From positions 360,421-424,420 of the forward strand of contig JAJAGP010000351.1 in the NCBI GenBank assembly GCA_025084515.1: a stretch of 64,000 bases of DNA, in the 5' to 3' direction. This DNA comes from Ancistrus triradiatus. Lineage: Eukaryota; Chordata; Actinopteri; Siluriformes; Loricariidae. Below the pieces are notes generated by a model. It did not search any database. It saw nothing but the letters and a program-made list of their open reading frames with translations, and was not told where the DNA came from. A program made the position numbers and the translations under genes. Below, piece by piece: positions 56,801-62,569 of the stretch. The number at the start of each line of letters is the position of its first letter. Position 1 is the stretch's first letter.

Positions 56801-58846
56801 ACCCACCTGCAGTTTAAATGTTTATAAAGAACAATAGCCTGTCTTATAGCCACTGTTTATTGCTATGGATGTTCAAAGCAGAGTAAATGTTAGCAGTACA
56901 TTTATAAATAAATCTAGAAGTACAGATTGATATATAGGCATTTCTTTAAATATACGTAAATGCAGTATACTGCCAAATCTTTATAGACACCCAGAAATTA
57001 CATCAGGGCATCGGTGTTTTTATGGACCTGCCCCCCCATTGACTTGTTAGGAAGGTAGAAAACTATAAGTGTCACTGAGGTGCTGGTACAGGCCATTTCA
57101 CTAGCACGGTTTGTCAGTGTAGATTTCAAGATGCTTTATATTATGAATTATCCATTTGCAGTGGGTGCAGTAATTTGAAAGGTTGTCCACATACTTTTGG
57201 CCATATAGTGTATGTCGATAGAAAATATTATTTTACTGTTGTACTGCAAAATACACTTCAGATTACGTTTTTGTATCATGACAGAATGCTGCTACAAAAT
57301 GAAAAGTTTACAGCCGACAAACATGCACTGTTATTTGTTTCTTTTTTTGTTTGTTTATCTTTTGATACATTGCTTACTGTGTATGCAGGCAACTGCATGG
57401 CTGGCTGTCTTTTCACTTTCTTGTAACTTTCTGTTTCAGGAGAGAGTGCTACACACTACCTCGTGAAAAATACAGTGAAAACTTTTAAAGAGCTGGCGGT
57501 AAGGGAACTTTAAGATATTTTGTTAAAGGTGTCATCATTTAGTGATGAGCATGGTTATTCATTAAATATCTGAATGCATCTCACATGTTAGTTCTTTAGT
57601 CTCGTGTTCAGCTGTGCCATATCGTTATTTGCAAGAACATACAGTAAGTGCTTTTACGTATTGACTGAAGATTGATGTCATTGTCCCTCCTTACACAGTA
57701 TCATATGTATATTTTGGAAGAAGTGTGAGCGATCAGATCAAGGCCAGTGTTAATAAAACAAAACTGCAAACAAAACTACATTCATTGACAAAAAAGAGTG
57801 ATGCACACAGATAGACATGTCAGATTGGCTGCTGACCTCAGATCTGTACATGATTACAGCTATATTACACAATGTCTAGTCACAACAGTTTGTGAAAGTA
57901 CTTCCCCCCCTCCCCCCCCCCCCCCCCCTTCTTTTTTTTTTTTGATTTCTCACCACAACGAGTTAAACGTTTCCACTCACCCTGTCCTCCACGTCCTCTA
58001 CTCTCTGTGAGGACCTAAAAACCTGTGGTGGGAAATTGGGGGGGGGGGGGGGAAAAAAATGGTCCACAAGAAGGCCTCCGACCTGCAAAGCTGATCTGGG
58101 CAACTGCTATCAAAGAGATTTGGCACCAAATTTGATGCAGAATACTGTTTGTCACTCATCAAGTCCATGCCTCAGACTGACAGCCGTTAGGAAAAGCCAA
58201 AGGTGGTGCAACTAAATACTAGTGATGTATTTTTTGAATGGTCTTTTGTTTTCAATGATTCCCATACTTTTTTTTCCTCAGAACTGAGTGATTCATCTTT
58301 TTTCCTCAGAATTGAGTGATTCCATATTTTTTTCCATGTGCTTGGTGAATAAAAGTAACATTCACTGACTTCCACAATGTTTTCTCTTCATTTCTTTGTG
58401 TTCCTGAAAGCCAACAAGTTGCACTTTGGAATGACCTTATTATTGTATCATGTTTTTGATCTGAGTTTGCTTTACAGAATGAAATGTCTGAATGAGTGCT
58501 CATCCAAGCCTGGTGATTCCATACTTTTTGCCAGGGGTTGTACATGTGATGAGAAATCAGATTACTGAAATAAAATCCAGCTCTCTCTCTCGGATTTCTT
58601 AATCTGATTTCTAGATTGGAATATGCTGTATACATGACCACTTGAATAATCAGATAACTGTGGAAAAAATCCCGCTATGACCGTGCATGTACACTCACTC
58701 AGCGAGTCCCTGCTGTGTGTGATTGACAGGTGCTGAAGGAGTGCCGGGAGGATGGTGTCTGTCGTCTGGAGCTAAGCACTACTTTCTGTACTCAGGCCAA
58801 CAGGAACAAACTCCTCCAGTACATCCTGAGCTTCAGCCTGTTGTGA
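19390..58846 (+). CDS. gpam: Glycerol-3-phosphate acyltransferase 1, mitochondrial (gpam/GPAT1)
   Basis: GPAT1 transfers an acyl group from acyl-CoA to glycerol-3-phosphate at the outer mitochondrial membrane, the first step of triglyceride and phospholipid synthesis. Nineteen coding exons, listed separately, join in correct phase to about 792 codons. Motif I is HKSHID (28769), motif II GGFFIRR (28992), motif III EGTRSRS (31785) and motif IV VPVGISYDR (31890). Two hydrophobic segments follow (exons 12 and 13/14), then an acidic stretch SDEEDEDSDFGEE and the C-terminal IFVH and YILSF regions. The mammalian protein is 828 residues, so only some 25 N-terminal residues are missing here: the first coding exon was not found, and the first Met inside the visible exons is at 19451. 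Exons 9 and 10 are disrupted by small indels (see findings) and intron 3 has a GC donor. Identification is secure from strong similarity along the whole length. Confidence 0.97.
20215..20455 (+). repeat. Interspersed repeat E ('tttatatagcgcttttta')
   Basis: It begins with CAAGTCAAG-type units, then ATTTATATAGCGCTTTTTAC, and ends near GGGAGGACCAAGACTC. Four further copies are at 25070, 28148, 31312 and 43333. Non-coding. Confidence 0.7.
20976..21049 (+). CDS. gpam: gpam exon 2
   Basis: It encodes SIPSLGLRNVIYINETHT, nearly identical to mammalian GPAT1. The acceptor is GTTTCAG and the donor AAG|GTGAGA. Ends in phase 2. Confidence 0.96.
21546..21659 (+). CDS. gpam: gpam exon 3 (GC donor)
   Basis: It encodes HRGWLARRLSYVLFVLERDV and the following VHKDMFARNVVDNVLNNTR region. 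The only donor that keeps phase is ACCAG|GCAGGG at 21660. No GT close by gives the right frame. Confidence 0.94.
22190..24165 (+). mobile_element. Tc1-like transposon split by a LINE
   Basis: The ends CTCACCGGCCACTGGATTAA and its inverse (AAAGTGGCCAGTGAGT) enclose a decayed transposase. The catalytic part has 'PSVPMATVYHL' and 'WPPQSPG'-like peptides and resumes after a LINE inserted at 23065-23906. Related copies lie at 27225 (minus) and 45345. Confidence 0.75.
23065..23906 (+). mobile_element. I/Jockey-like LINE, 5'-truncated 3' end
   Basis: The peptide has RNase H hallmarks (a Cys-Thr-Asp-Ser-Lys-Ser block and CWVPGHCGIPGN), followed by a C-terminal Cys-His cluster (FCGACHKPLTVKHFLTECSK). 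It ends in an (ACAA)n tail. A perfect 13-bp target duplication, ACCAGGTCTGATC, flanks it (23052-23064 and 23907-23919). A stop right after GIPGN shows that it is inactive. Confidence 0.85.
24614..24763 (+). CDS. gpam: gpam exon 4
   Basis: A 150-bp exon with acceptor TTATAACAG and donor CAG|GTTTGT. It encodes a variable Asp/Ala-rich linker, then the conserved FLQEMVANISPSLIR. Confidence 0.95.
25070..25285 (+). repeat. Interspersed repeat E copy
   Basis: It has the same body as the copy at 20215, with several substitutions and a shorter right part. Confidence 0.65.
25340..25675. repeat. Compound (TA)n / (TATC)n microsatellite
   Basis: About 330 bp of almost pure AT alternation, with TATCTA and GTATAT variants. 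Confidence 0.95.
27225..28122 (-). mobile_element. Tc1-like transposon fragment, minus strand
   Basis: The minus-strand peptide has the second half of a Tc1 transposase: GYFQQDNASCHKA (second catalytic Asp), then WPSKSPDLNPTEHHW (third, Glu). The N-terminal half is present in shifted frames, and the element is cut at 28122 by a V-SINE. Confidence 0.85.
28125..28410 (+). repeat. V-SINE interrupted by repeat E
   Basis: The tRNA-like head breaks after AGTGGTT and resumes at GGTTAAGGTACTGG. The gap at 28148-28307 is a minus-strand repeat E with a 4-bp GGTT duplication. Confidence 0.75.
28148..28307 (-). repeat. Repeat E nested in a V-SINE
   Basis: On the minus strand it starts GTCAAGTCAAGTCAG and runs to CTGAGTGTTAA. 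It proves that repeat E was mobile after this V-SINE inserted. Confidence 0.7.
28482..28581 (+). CDS. gpam: gpam exon 5
   Basis: It encodes LTGWTLLKLFNGFFWSIQIH and KGQLEMVKKAASE, just ahead of the catalytic block. Donor GAG|GTGAAA. Confidence 0.96.
28739..28875 (+). CDS. gpam: gpam exon 6 (acyltransferase motif I)
   Basis: It carries HKSHID at 28769-28786, the His-X4-Asp catalytic motif. Lys replaces the Arg of mammals at a position that varies in the family. NLNIPIF follows at the end. Confidence 0.97.
28973..29072 (+). CDS. gpam: gpam exon 7 (motif II)
   Basis: It encodes KLGGFFIRRRLDET, the glycerol-phosphate-binding motif II, and KDVLYRALLHA. It is only 97 bp from exon 6. Confidence 0.97.
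29215..30055. repeat. Mixed repeat debris in gpam intron
   Basis: It contains a short 'tttcctttccaaatac' SINE-tail piece (29260-29345), a Tigger-like scrap (29440-29500) and unassigned moderately GC-rich sequence. No exon is seen. Confidence 0.35.
30170..30470 (+). mobile_element. I-type LINE C-terminal fragment
   Basis: The translated sequence resembles the Cys-His tail of the LINE at 23065: Cys-X2-Cys-His-Thr-Gln-Ile-Thr-Ile-Lys-His-Leu-Leu-Val-Glu-Cys. Frame breaks occur on both sides. Confidence 0.6.
31312..31470 (-). repeat. Repeat E fragment, minus strand
   Basis: 'ggtcctcccaagcttc' and 'cattgtaaaaagcac' are inverted pieces of repeat E. Confidence 0.5.
31737..31949 (+). CDS. gpam: gpam exon 8 (motifs III and IV)
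   Basis: Seventy-one codons, phase 0 at both ends. EGTRSRS (31785-31805) is motif III and VPVGISYDR (31890-31916) is motif IV. Donor CTG|GTAATA. Confidence 0.97.
32140..33230 (-). mobile_element. Tc1-like transposon remnant, minus strand
   Basis: The minus-strand peptide has a degenerate SSVMFWECF (for the usual SVMVWGCF) and a DWPAKS block, interrupted by frame changes. No intact ends. Confidence 0.55.
33440..34790 (-). mobile_element. Tc1-like transposon remnant, another subfamily
   Basis: The inverted ends contain 'ggaaaataagtatttg' (33467) and 'caatacttattttccc' (34677). The body matches the reverse complement of a Tc1 transposase gene but carries many single-base insertions, so no frame is open for long. 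Confidence 0.7.
35068..35132. repeat. (GT)n microsatellite
   Basis: An interrupted GT run of about 30 units, 190 bp before gpam exon 9. Confidence 0.9.
35323..35436 (+). pseudogene. gpam: gpam exon 9, indel-damaged as read
   Basis: The acceptor (GTGCTAG) and donor (CAAG|GTCAGA) are in place and the length of 114 bp equals the 38 codons expected. It opens GKPKKNASLW and ends with bases that would encode the conserved PFSLK. Between these, compensating one- and two-base gains and losses scramble the frame and give a TGA at 35410-35412. Either the sequence here is inaccurate or this allele is broken. Confidence 0.75.
35974..36058 (+). pseudogene. gpam: gpam exon 10, indel-damaged as read
   Basis: After TTTTATAG the bases resemble the expected Glu-Tyr-Leu start, then a Pro-Leu-Thr-Leu-Glu-Gln-like stretch, but single-base differences break the frame. 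The length of about 85 bp (86 expected) and the position between exons 9 and 11 fit. The donor near 36059 is tentative. Confidence 0.55.
36530..37480. repeat. Unassigned repeat-like intron sequence
   Basis: It has 'cacgatacatgagtcacg' units, then a CpG-richer block (37070-37240). A segment around 37062-37105 nearly repeats 12100-12145 (GTTTGCTCATACTAGTTTTC). Probably an unnamed DNA transposon. Confidence 0.35.
37560..37995 (-). pseudogene. Decayed Tc1-like transposase fragment
   Basis: A 136-codon minus-strand open stretch ends in SSMVWVCLAVSEPR, a corrupted form of the Tc1 SVMVWGCFAASGPG block. The rest of it is poorly conserved. Confidence 0.45.
38113..39501 (-). mobile_element. Tc1-like transposon, minus strand, degraded
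   Basis: It has the same family ends as the copy at 3259 ('cttgaaagtgtgtgaaccc' at 38115 and 'aaactttcaagcaccattg' at 39483). The minus-strand coding is broken in several places. Confidence 0.8.
39600..39690 (-). repeat. V-SINE fragment, minus strand
   Basis: Inverted 'ctggaccttctggtcagtac' and 'agtaccttatccaccctaa' correspond to the tRNA-like head. Confidence 0.5.
39808..39917 (+). CDS. gpam: gpam exon 11
   Basis: The acceptor is TTTACAG. A variable Glu/Ser-rich linker is followed by ISNLAKHILF. Donor TTTG|GTAAGA. Confidence 0.94.
40588..40658 (+). CDS. gpam: gpam exon 12 (first membrane segment)
   Basis: It encodes ANKSSAIMSTHIVACLLLYR, the region assigned to the first outer-membrane span in GPAT1. 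Confidence 0.96.
40791..41055 (+). CDS. gpam: gpam exon 13
   Basis: The longest coding exon (265 bp). It includes DFDLGFSGNSEDVVMHALNL and FELNFYSNG, then enters the second membrane segment. Donor ATAG|GTAATC. A pogo-like MITE starts only 30 bp further on. Confidence 0.97.
41086..41652 (-). mobile_element. Pogo/Tigger-like MITE, copy B
   Basis: A 567-bp element with inverted ends CCGTATTTTTCGGACCATAA. The minus strand carries the same HTH fragment as copy A. It starts 30 bp after the gpam exon 13 donor. Confidence 0.75.
41660..42321. other. gpam intron, nothing recognised
   Basis: AT-rich sequence without a clear repeat or exon. Confidence 0.4.
42322..42470 (+). CDS. gpam: gpam exon 14
   Basis: It completes the second hydrophobic segment (ACSILAML) and encodes a fish-variable linker followed by SQERLIHRAAGLSHFLSNE. 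Confidence 0.95.
42659..42736 (+). CDS. gpam: gpam exon 15
   Basis: Twenty-six codons, PCQTVYQVFHDAVTRLIQYG then VLIVAE. Phase 0 at both ends. Confidence 0.95.
43173..43905 (+). mobile_element. Fold-back MITE ('agtacttagcaaaagtctta') split by repeat E
   Basis: The left end ACAGTACTTAGCAAAAGTC and the right end GACATTTGCACAGTCCTGT are inverse. Repeat E at 43333-43545 interrupts it after TATAGGCTACAG. Confidence 0.65.
43333..43545 (+). repeat. Repeat E copy inside the MITE
   Basis: It starts TCAAGTCAAGTAAG and ends near CTTGGGCGA. The host MITE continues at GAGTATGTAGTGTGACC. Confidence 0.7.
43906..45179. other. gpam intron, nothing recognised
   Basis: No exon or named repeat was identified. 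Confidence 0.35.
45611..46797 (+). mobile_element. Truncated I-type LINE, itself interrupted
   Basis: The two parts (45611-45632 and 46547-46797) join into a copy of the 23065 LINE 3' end, with the tail CACACAAACAAACAAAC. Between them is a further insertion with a 9-bp CCACAAACC duplication. Confidence 0.75.
45633..46537 (-). mobile_element. RTE-like LINE fragment with a GC-rich middle
   Basis: On the minus strand the 3' end has the peptide GYIGRRMLEMELPGKRRRGR, DRVRWKRLTRCGDP and a (GAA)n tail. The 5' end has FRYVGINLSRKWGCGKEVKK, as in the ORF2 C-terminal region of fish non-LTR elements. The middle, about 46000-46400, is CpG-rich and does not look like the expected LINE sequence. Confidence 0.65.
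47534..47665 (+). CDS. gpam: gpam exon 16 (acidic stretch)
   Basis: Forty-four codons with PEPLSWRSDEEDEDSDFGEE, a highly conserved acidic C-terminal segment. Donor AAG|GTGAAC. Confidence 0.97.
47870..48021. repeat. Near-perfect hairpin (64-bp arms, 23-base loop)
   Basis: The left arm 47870-47933 and right arm 47957-48021 are inverse copies with about two differences near the loop. The outermost pairing begins CCTGTTCCCTTCCTGCTC. 'tatactgctcaaaaaa' near the loop resembles the end of a widespread fish transposon. Confidence 0.85.
48505..48665 (+). repeat. SINE-type repeat tail
   Basis: 'catgtcctccccgtgtctgc' and 'ccacagtccaaagacatgca' match the body of the repeat at 1762. Confidence 0.6.
48720..49270 (-). 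mobile_element. Ty3/gypsy pol remnant, minus strand
   Basis: Minus-strand peptides resemble the end of gypsy reverse transcriptase and the RNase H start: YMGITNFYLWFIQSSSTIAA, then a Pro-Phe-Thr-Ala block and Leu-Val-His-Pro-like remnants. A Cys-Ile-Asn-Tyr-Gln-Ala-Leu piece lies upstream. The frames are broken. Confidence 0.6.
49735..49865 (-). repeat. V-SINE copy, minus strand
   Basis: Inverted 'cagtccaagcaattgtggg', 'ggtgggatttgaac' and 'accttaaccgctatgc'. Confidence 0.65.
49866..50520. other. gpam intron, possible LTR debris
   Basis: 'tgttacgaccaaccaggg' at about 49876 could be an LTR edge of the nearby gypsy remnant. There is no second LTR copy, so this stays open. Confidence 0.25.
50527..51650 (+). 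mobile_element. Chimeric Tc1 remnants with a V-SINE
   Basis: 50527-50940 belongs to the 3259 family. From 50941 a different Tc1 subfamily continues with its catalytic end (SPIENLWRELKVW). A minus-strand V-SINE sits at 51250-51465. All parts carry many single-base indels. Confidence 0.7.
51250..51465 (-). repeat. V-SINE copy, minus strand, indel-rich
   Basis: It contains inverted CCCTTATCCAGAGCGACTT, the V tail, and a corrupted tRNA-like head. Confidence 0.7.
52881..53442 (-). mobile_element. Pogo/Tigger-like MITE, copy C
   Basis: TA-flanked ends with CCGTATTTTT and GTCCGAAAAATACGG. Same interior as copy B, with extra single bases in the left third. Confidence 0.75.
53838..53888. repeat. (GT)n microsatellite
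   Basis: About 25 uninterrupted GT units. Confidence 0.95.
53890..54980. other. gpam intron, nothing recognised
   Basis: AT-rich sequence without identifiable repeats or extra exons. Confidence 0.4.
54981..55170 (+). CDS. gpam: gpam exon 17
   Basis: It encodes FLQRVLSPVLEAYSGAAIFV and FLLTRTEKGVAAY. It follows a 7.3-kb intron. Confidence 0.96.
55513..56480 (+). mobile_element. Tc1-like element, internally deleted
   Basis: It has the left end of the 3259 family, then jumps to the central transposase part (MVWAWFAASGPG near 55880) and a decayed right end. Confidence 0.75.
56967..57212. mobile_element. Short Tc1-type MITE
   Basis: 'agtatactgccaaa' at the left and 'acttttggccatatagtgta' at the right form imperfect inverted ends common in fish MITEs. 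Confidence 0.5.
57440..57498 (+). CDS. gpam: gpam exon 18
   Basis: Acceptor CTGTTTCAG, then GESATHYLVKNTVKTFKELA, then donor GTAAGG. Confidence 0.95.
57902..58052 (-). repeat. Homopolymer runs and an RTE-LINE tail
   Basis: C and T runs precede 'ccacaacgagttaaacgttt', the inverted 3' end of the RTE-like LINE seen at 45660. A G run of 14 follows at 58039-58052. Confidence 0.6.
58730..58846 (+). CDS. gpam: gpam last coding exon
   Basis: It encodes the C-terminus, ending LLQYILSFSLL and a TGA at 58844. The acceptor is GATTGACAG. Confidence 0.96.
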   Translation: MLKECREDGVCRLELSTTFCTQANRNKLLQYILSFSLL

Positions 58847-59920
58847 GCTATCATGTTAATCCACTAATCCTCCATATCGCTAAAGGGCTTCTTCTGGCTA
58901 TGCGTAACTATCAAAGGTGCTACCCTATGGAAAGCTTTACCTAGAAGTGCCTTGAGAAAACGCCTAGGACTGGATCGAGCCCACCTTGCCTGCCCTAAAA
59001 TCTTCCACATATCCACTGACGACAGCTATGCAGCGAGCTCATTTTTCTCTCTGCAAGGTTTTTTTTTCACCTTGTTGTTTGGTTTGCTTTCCTTTTTGCT
59101 TTTAGTTTTCATAATCTTGCACTTTCATGGCCATGTGTCAAGCTGTACAGCTGGGTTTTGTTTTTGAGCACAGATGGATGTTAGGAATGTAGATATTCTC
59201 AATCTAGAAGTTATAGCTGATGCACATAGTTATCTATAAGGGCATTAAACTCACTAGAACTGCTGATAGAGCTAAAAAATGTAGCGCACATCATTCTCCC
59301 TGTACATCAGTTACTTAAACTATCAGCAGAATTTCTGCTCATCTCATTTTATTTTAAAAAAATAGAATGAACAACATGCACAGATGCACTGTTTATGTTT
59401 ACTGAAAAAAATACCAGGTGCATAATAACGAGTTGTTTTGCTTTTTCACAAGTTAATTTCACAAACCGGTCCCAGGACACATGTAATGTTCACACTGCAG
59501 ATAAAGCGGCCCAAGTCTGGTAATTATGAGGCAAAGTTGGGGTTGCTTTCAGATGTGGTACTGAAATCAGATTAGAATTCATATGACTTATGTCAGGTTG
59601 GATTTGAATGGTAATTACATAAAACATTTACGATTTAAATGAGTCCAAATATAAACCATCCTGGCATTTGCAACAGACAGAACAAACATGTCAACCTTTT
59701 CCATTGGCTTGTCACTATCTATAAAAATCCTGTTTACATTACATGCTCTTTAGATGGGGTACAATGACCAGCCATGACAAATGTGGTGCGTTTGAGATCC
59801 TAGTGCTATTGCAAATGATTTATCCTGTGATGCGTATACTTCAGATTTTTATATTTTATTCGAAAGCTGATGTATGATTTTAAAAGATTTAAGAAAATAA
59901 AGTGTATTTATTCATACCCT
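58847..59920 (+). other. gpam: Probable gpam 3' UTR
   Basis: This is non-coding sequence after the stop codon, with an AATAAA at 59896-59901 as the best polyadenylation signal. The end is an estimate, and longer or shorter forms are possible. Confidence 0.5.
59896..59901 (+). terminator. Candidate polyadenylation signal
   Basis: AATAAA followed by a GT/T-rich stretch (AGTGTATTTATTC), about 1.05 kb after the gpam stop codon. Confidence 0.45.
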
Positions 59921-60079
59921 TTTTCCTACCTCAGGGTTCATTTTGCCAAAATGGTTCTGTAAGGATGTACAATTAATTAACCAAAAGGCTTACAGGAAGT
60001 GTTTGGTTTTCAGTGAGAGGATATGTAGTGAGCAGTGTGGACTGGTGATGCAATAAGTTGAACATAGTACAGTTATATT

Positions 60080-60190
60080 TACAGCACCAGCTAAACTTAC
60101 CTTCGACCTGAGCAGTTGGAGAGCCCAACAGTGGCACCTTGGCAAAACCAGGATTTGAACTCTCAAGCTTGGAATAAATAATGTAGAGCC
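60080..60190 (-). repeat. V-SINE fragment, minus strand
   Basis: Inverted 'cccaacagtggcaccttggc' and 'ggatttgaac'. Confidence 0.5.
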
Positions 60191-60582
60191 TTTCCCACTG
60201 AGCCCATTTGACTGCTAGTGGGAATTTGGTGGGACTTGCTTTGGAACCTGTCAGAGATTTGATTGTAGTTGAGAAGCAGGAGAAAGCTTATCTACTGATG
60301 TCTAGGGTGTGACGTAGTTCTTCAGATATACTGTATGGTCGGGTGTGTAATGAAAAGGATGCTTGAAAAAAACATCGTTTGAAGTGATACAGTGTTGGTT
60401 TGATTTAGATTTGAGCAGAAAATCTGAACTCGGTGCTTATTCTTGCAGTGTGAACATGGTCACGGTTGCTCCGTTTACAGATATGTAGTTGTAGATATTT
60501 TTGTGTGGCGGTCATGGGTGAAGAATTCATATACATTTGCAGAACTGCGACAAGTTTGAGCTTGGAAAGGTGAAAAACAGTA

Positions 60583-61015
60583 CTGTACAAAAGTCTTAGG
60601 CCACCGTTAGAATAGATATACTGTTTAATGACCATACGTTAATTTCTCAGTACTCACATAATTTACTACCAGAAAATACAGAATTTTATGCAGTATTAAA
60701 AAACAGCTTCTATAGGCTTCAGTGGAAAGTATTTAGTGTGACCTCTCCTTACACTTGAGCAAAATCAGCATCTGGAAGCTTTTTGGGATGCCAAGTTGAC
60801 CATTCTACAGGTCAAGAATGATCAATCATGGTGTTTTTGAAAAGCTAGCAGCCAAGGGGAACACAATCACAAATATAGGAAGAAATATCAGTAGAAAAGG
60901 GTATTATGGAGTGACGAATTTGGGTCCTGTCATCGACAATCTGTAATGCATGGTCATTAAACAATTGCTAAAATAATAAATGTAATGGTGGCCTAAGACT
61001 TTAGCACAGTACTGT
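60583..61015 (+). mobile_element. Fold-back MITE, 'agtactgtacaaaagtctta' family
   Basis: The ends ACAGTACTGTACAAAAGTCT and AGACTTTAGCACAGTACTGT are inverse. It is an uninterrupted relative of the copy at 43173. Confidence 0.7.
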
Positions 61016-61019
61016 ATTT

Positions 61020-61690
61020 CTTTAAGTTTTTGGTTAAATAGACAGTACAGGTTGTCTAATGTTATAGGGAATTAAAAGACAGGTCAAAAGGCTCGCATTT
61101 ACACAACTTGTTTATTATTGCAAATACACAAAATTTAGACATTTTATTCAGTCAAAAAACATGGATATAAACTTTGCGACAAGTTTGCTAACATAACTGA
61201 TATTGGCTCGTGGTCTGGATGCAGTCTGTTAAATTCCAGCAACAATTTCTTGTTAGTAGAAGTATTCTGATTTGTTATATCTGATTCAGATACATTATGA
61301 TCTGTGAAAGTAGAACTTAACCCTGTGATGTTGGACTTTAAGCGACACACTGTAGTTCTGTTAAAATAAAGTTGTGTACTGTTTAATTGTTGACCCAACA
61401 GATGGTTGGAATAACATCCATAATGATGATGTCATGAGTCACTATGGCAAAAGGATGGTTGGGTGGTATCTTTATTAATATTAGTTCTGGTGCCAGTCTT
61501 TCATGTTTGATGCAACTCCTGACAAAAAACGTACACAGTCACCACACTTGGAGGATATTTAGCCAGCTTATTTTCCTTCATAGCCAGTAAACAAATGACA
61601 GGTTCCATATTTTTGCTTAATGGCTGAACTTTCTGAAGTTGTACCTCAAACAAGTACAATTATTTTAATTAATGGCAGTTAGTGACCAGG
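61020..61690. other. Downstream intergenic DNA, nothing recognised
   Basis: AT-rich, without gene or repeat matches that I can support. Confidence 0.4.
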
Positions 61691-61694
61691 CAAT

Positions 61695-61850
61695 CTAGTG
61701 CACATCTTTGAAATGTGAGAGGAAACCAGGGCACCCAGACTACACCCACATGGAAACAGGGAGGACATACAAACTCCACACAGGCGGGGTCTGAGGCTGT
61801 GAGCTAACCAGGGATTTTGGAGCTGTGAGGCGGCAGCACTAACTTTGTTG
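61695..61850 (-). repeat. SINE-type repeat, minus strand
   Basis: Inverted 'gaggacatacaaactccaca' and 'gctgtgaggcggcagcacta' match the repeat at 1762. Confidence 0.6.
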
Positions 61851-62080
61851 CTCCTCCTTCAGCTTTTAAGACAAACTGAATTATTTGAACCATGGAATTT
61901 TAAACTGAAACCTTTGTTTTTGTTTTTTATTATTTTCACCATAAATTTTCAAGCAGATTGATATCTATACCATTTGCTGGCCATGTTATCGAGGTGAAAT
62001 TAAAGAAAAACTTTAACGCTTTACATCTCAACTTCAAGTATTGTCATAATTATTCCATCTACTTTTCAAAAATGCTGTTA

Positions 62081-62567
62081 CCGTATTTTCCGGGCTATAA
62101 AGTGCACCGGGTTATAAGGCACATGAAATGAAACAAAACTCTTAAGTTCCGTCAGAAGCTCAGTTTGGTCTTTACCTGGTGCAGGGCGTCTTCTTGCTTC
62201 CTCCACTTCCGTACCATTGATTCGTTAATGTTGAATTCTCTCACAGCTGCTCTATGACCATGTTGTACTGCGTGACTGATAGCGTTGAGTTTGAAATCCG
62301 CTTCGAAAATAAATGAATGAATGCACGTACCCTAATGCTGAAGCGAATGCTGCGCACTACGGTGGCCGTAAGCTTCGTAACTTACCAAGGCCGTGCTAAA
62401 ACATTTTGACAGATTTATGAGCGCCGTGTACCATCTACAATCGGTTCTAGGTCAGAAGGCACAACCAGAATTAATTCATACATTAGACGCACCGCATTTA
62501 AAGGCGCACTGTCGATTTTTGAGAAAGTTAAAGGATTTTAAGTGCACTTGTGGTCCGAAAAATACGG
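62081..62567 (-). mobile_element. Pogo/Tigger-like MITE, copy D
   Basis: TA-flanked, inverted ends CCGTATTTTCCGGGCTATAA and GGTCCGAAAAATACGG. It has the same HTH-coding interior as copies A-C and a deletion near 62345. Confidence 0.75.
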
Positions 62568-62569
62568 TA

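Noticed and set aside
58187..58641. Minus-strand open frames near 58.2-58.6 kb as an antisense gene
   Set aside because: The sequence is low-complexity repeat-like DNA ('ttcctcagaactgagtgatt' units) with no recognisable domain or splice pattern.
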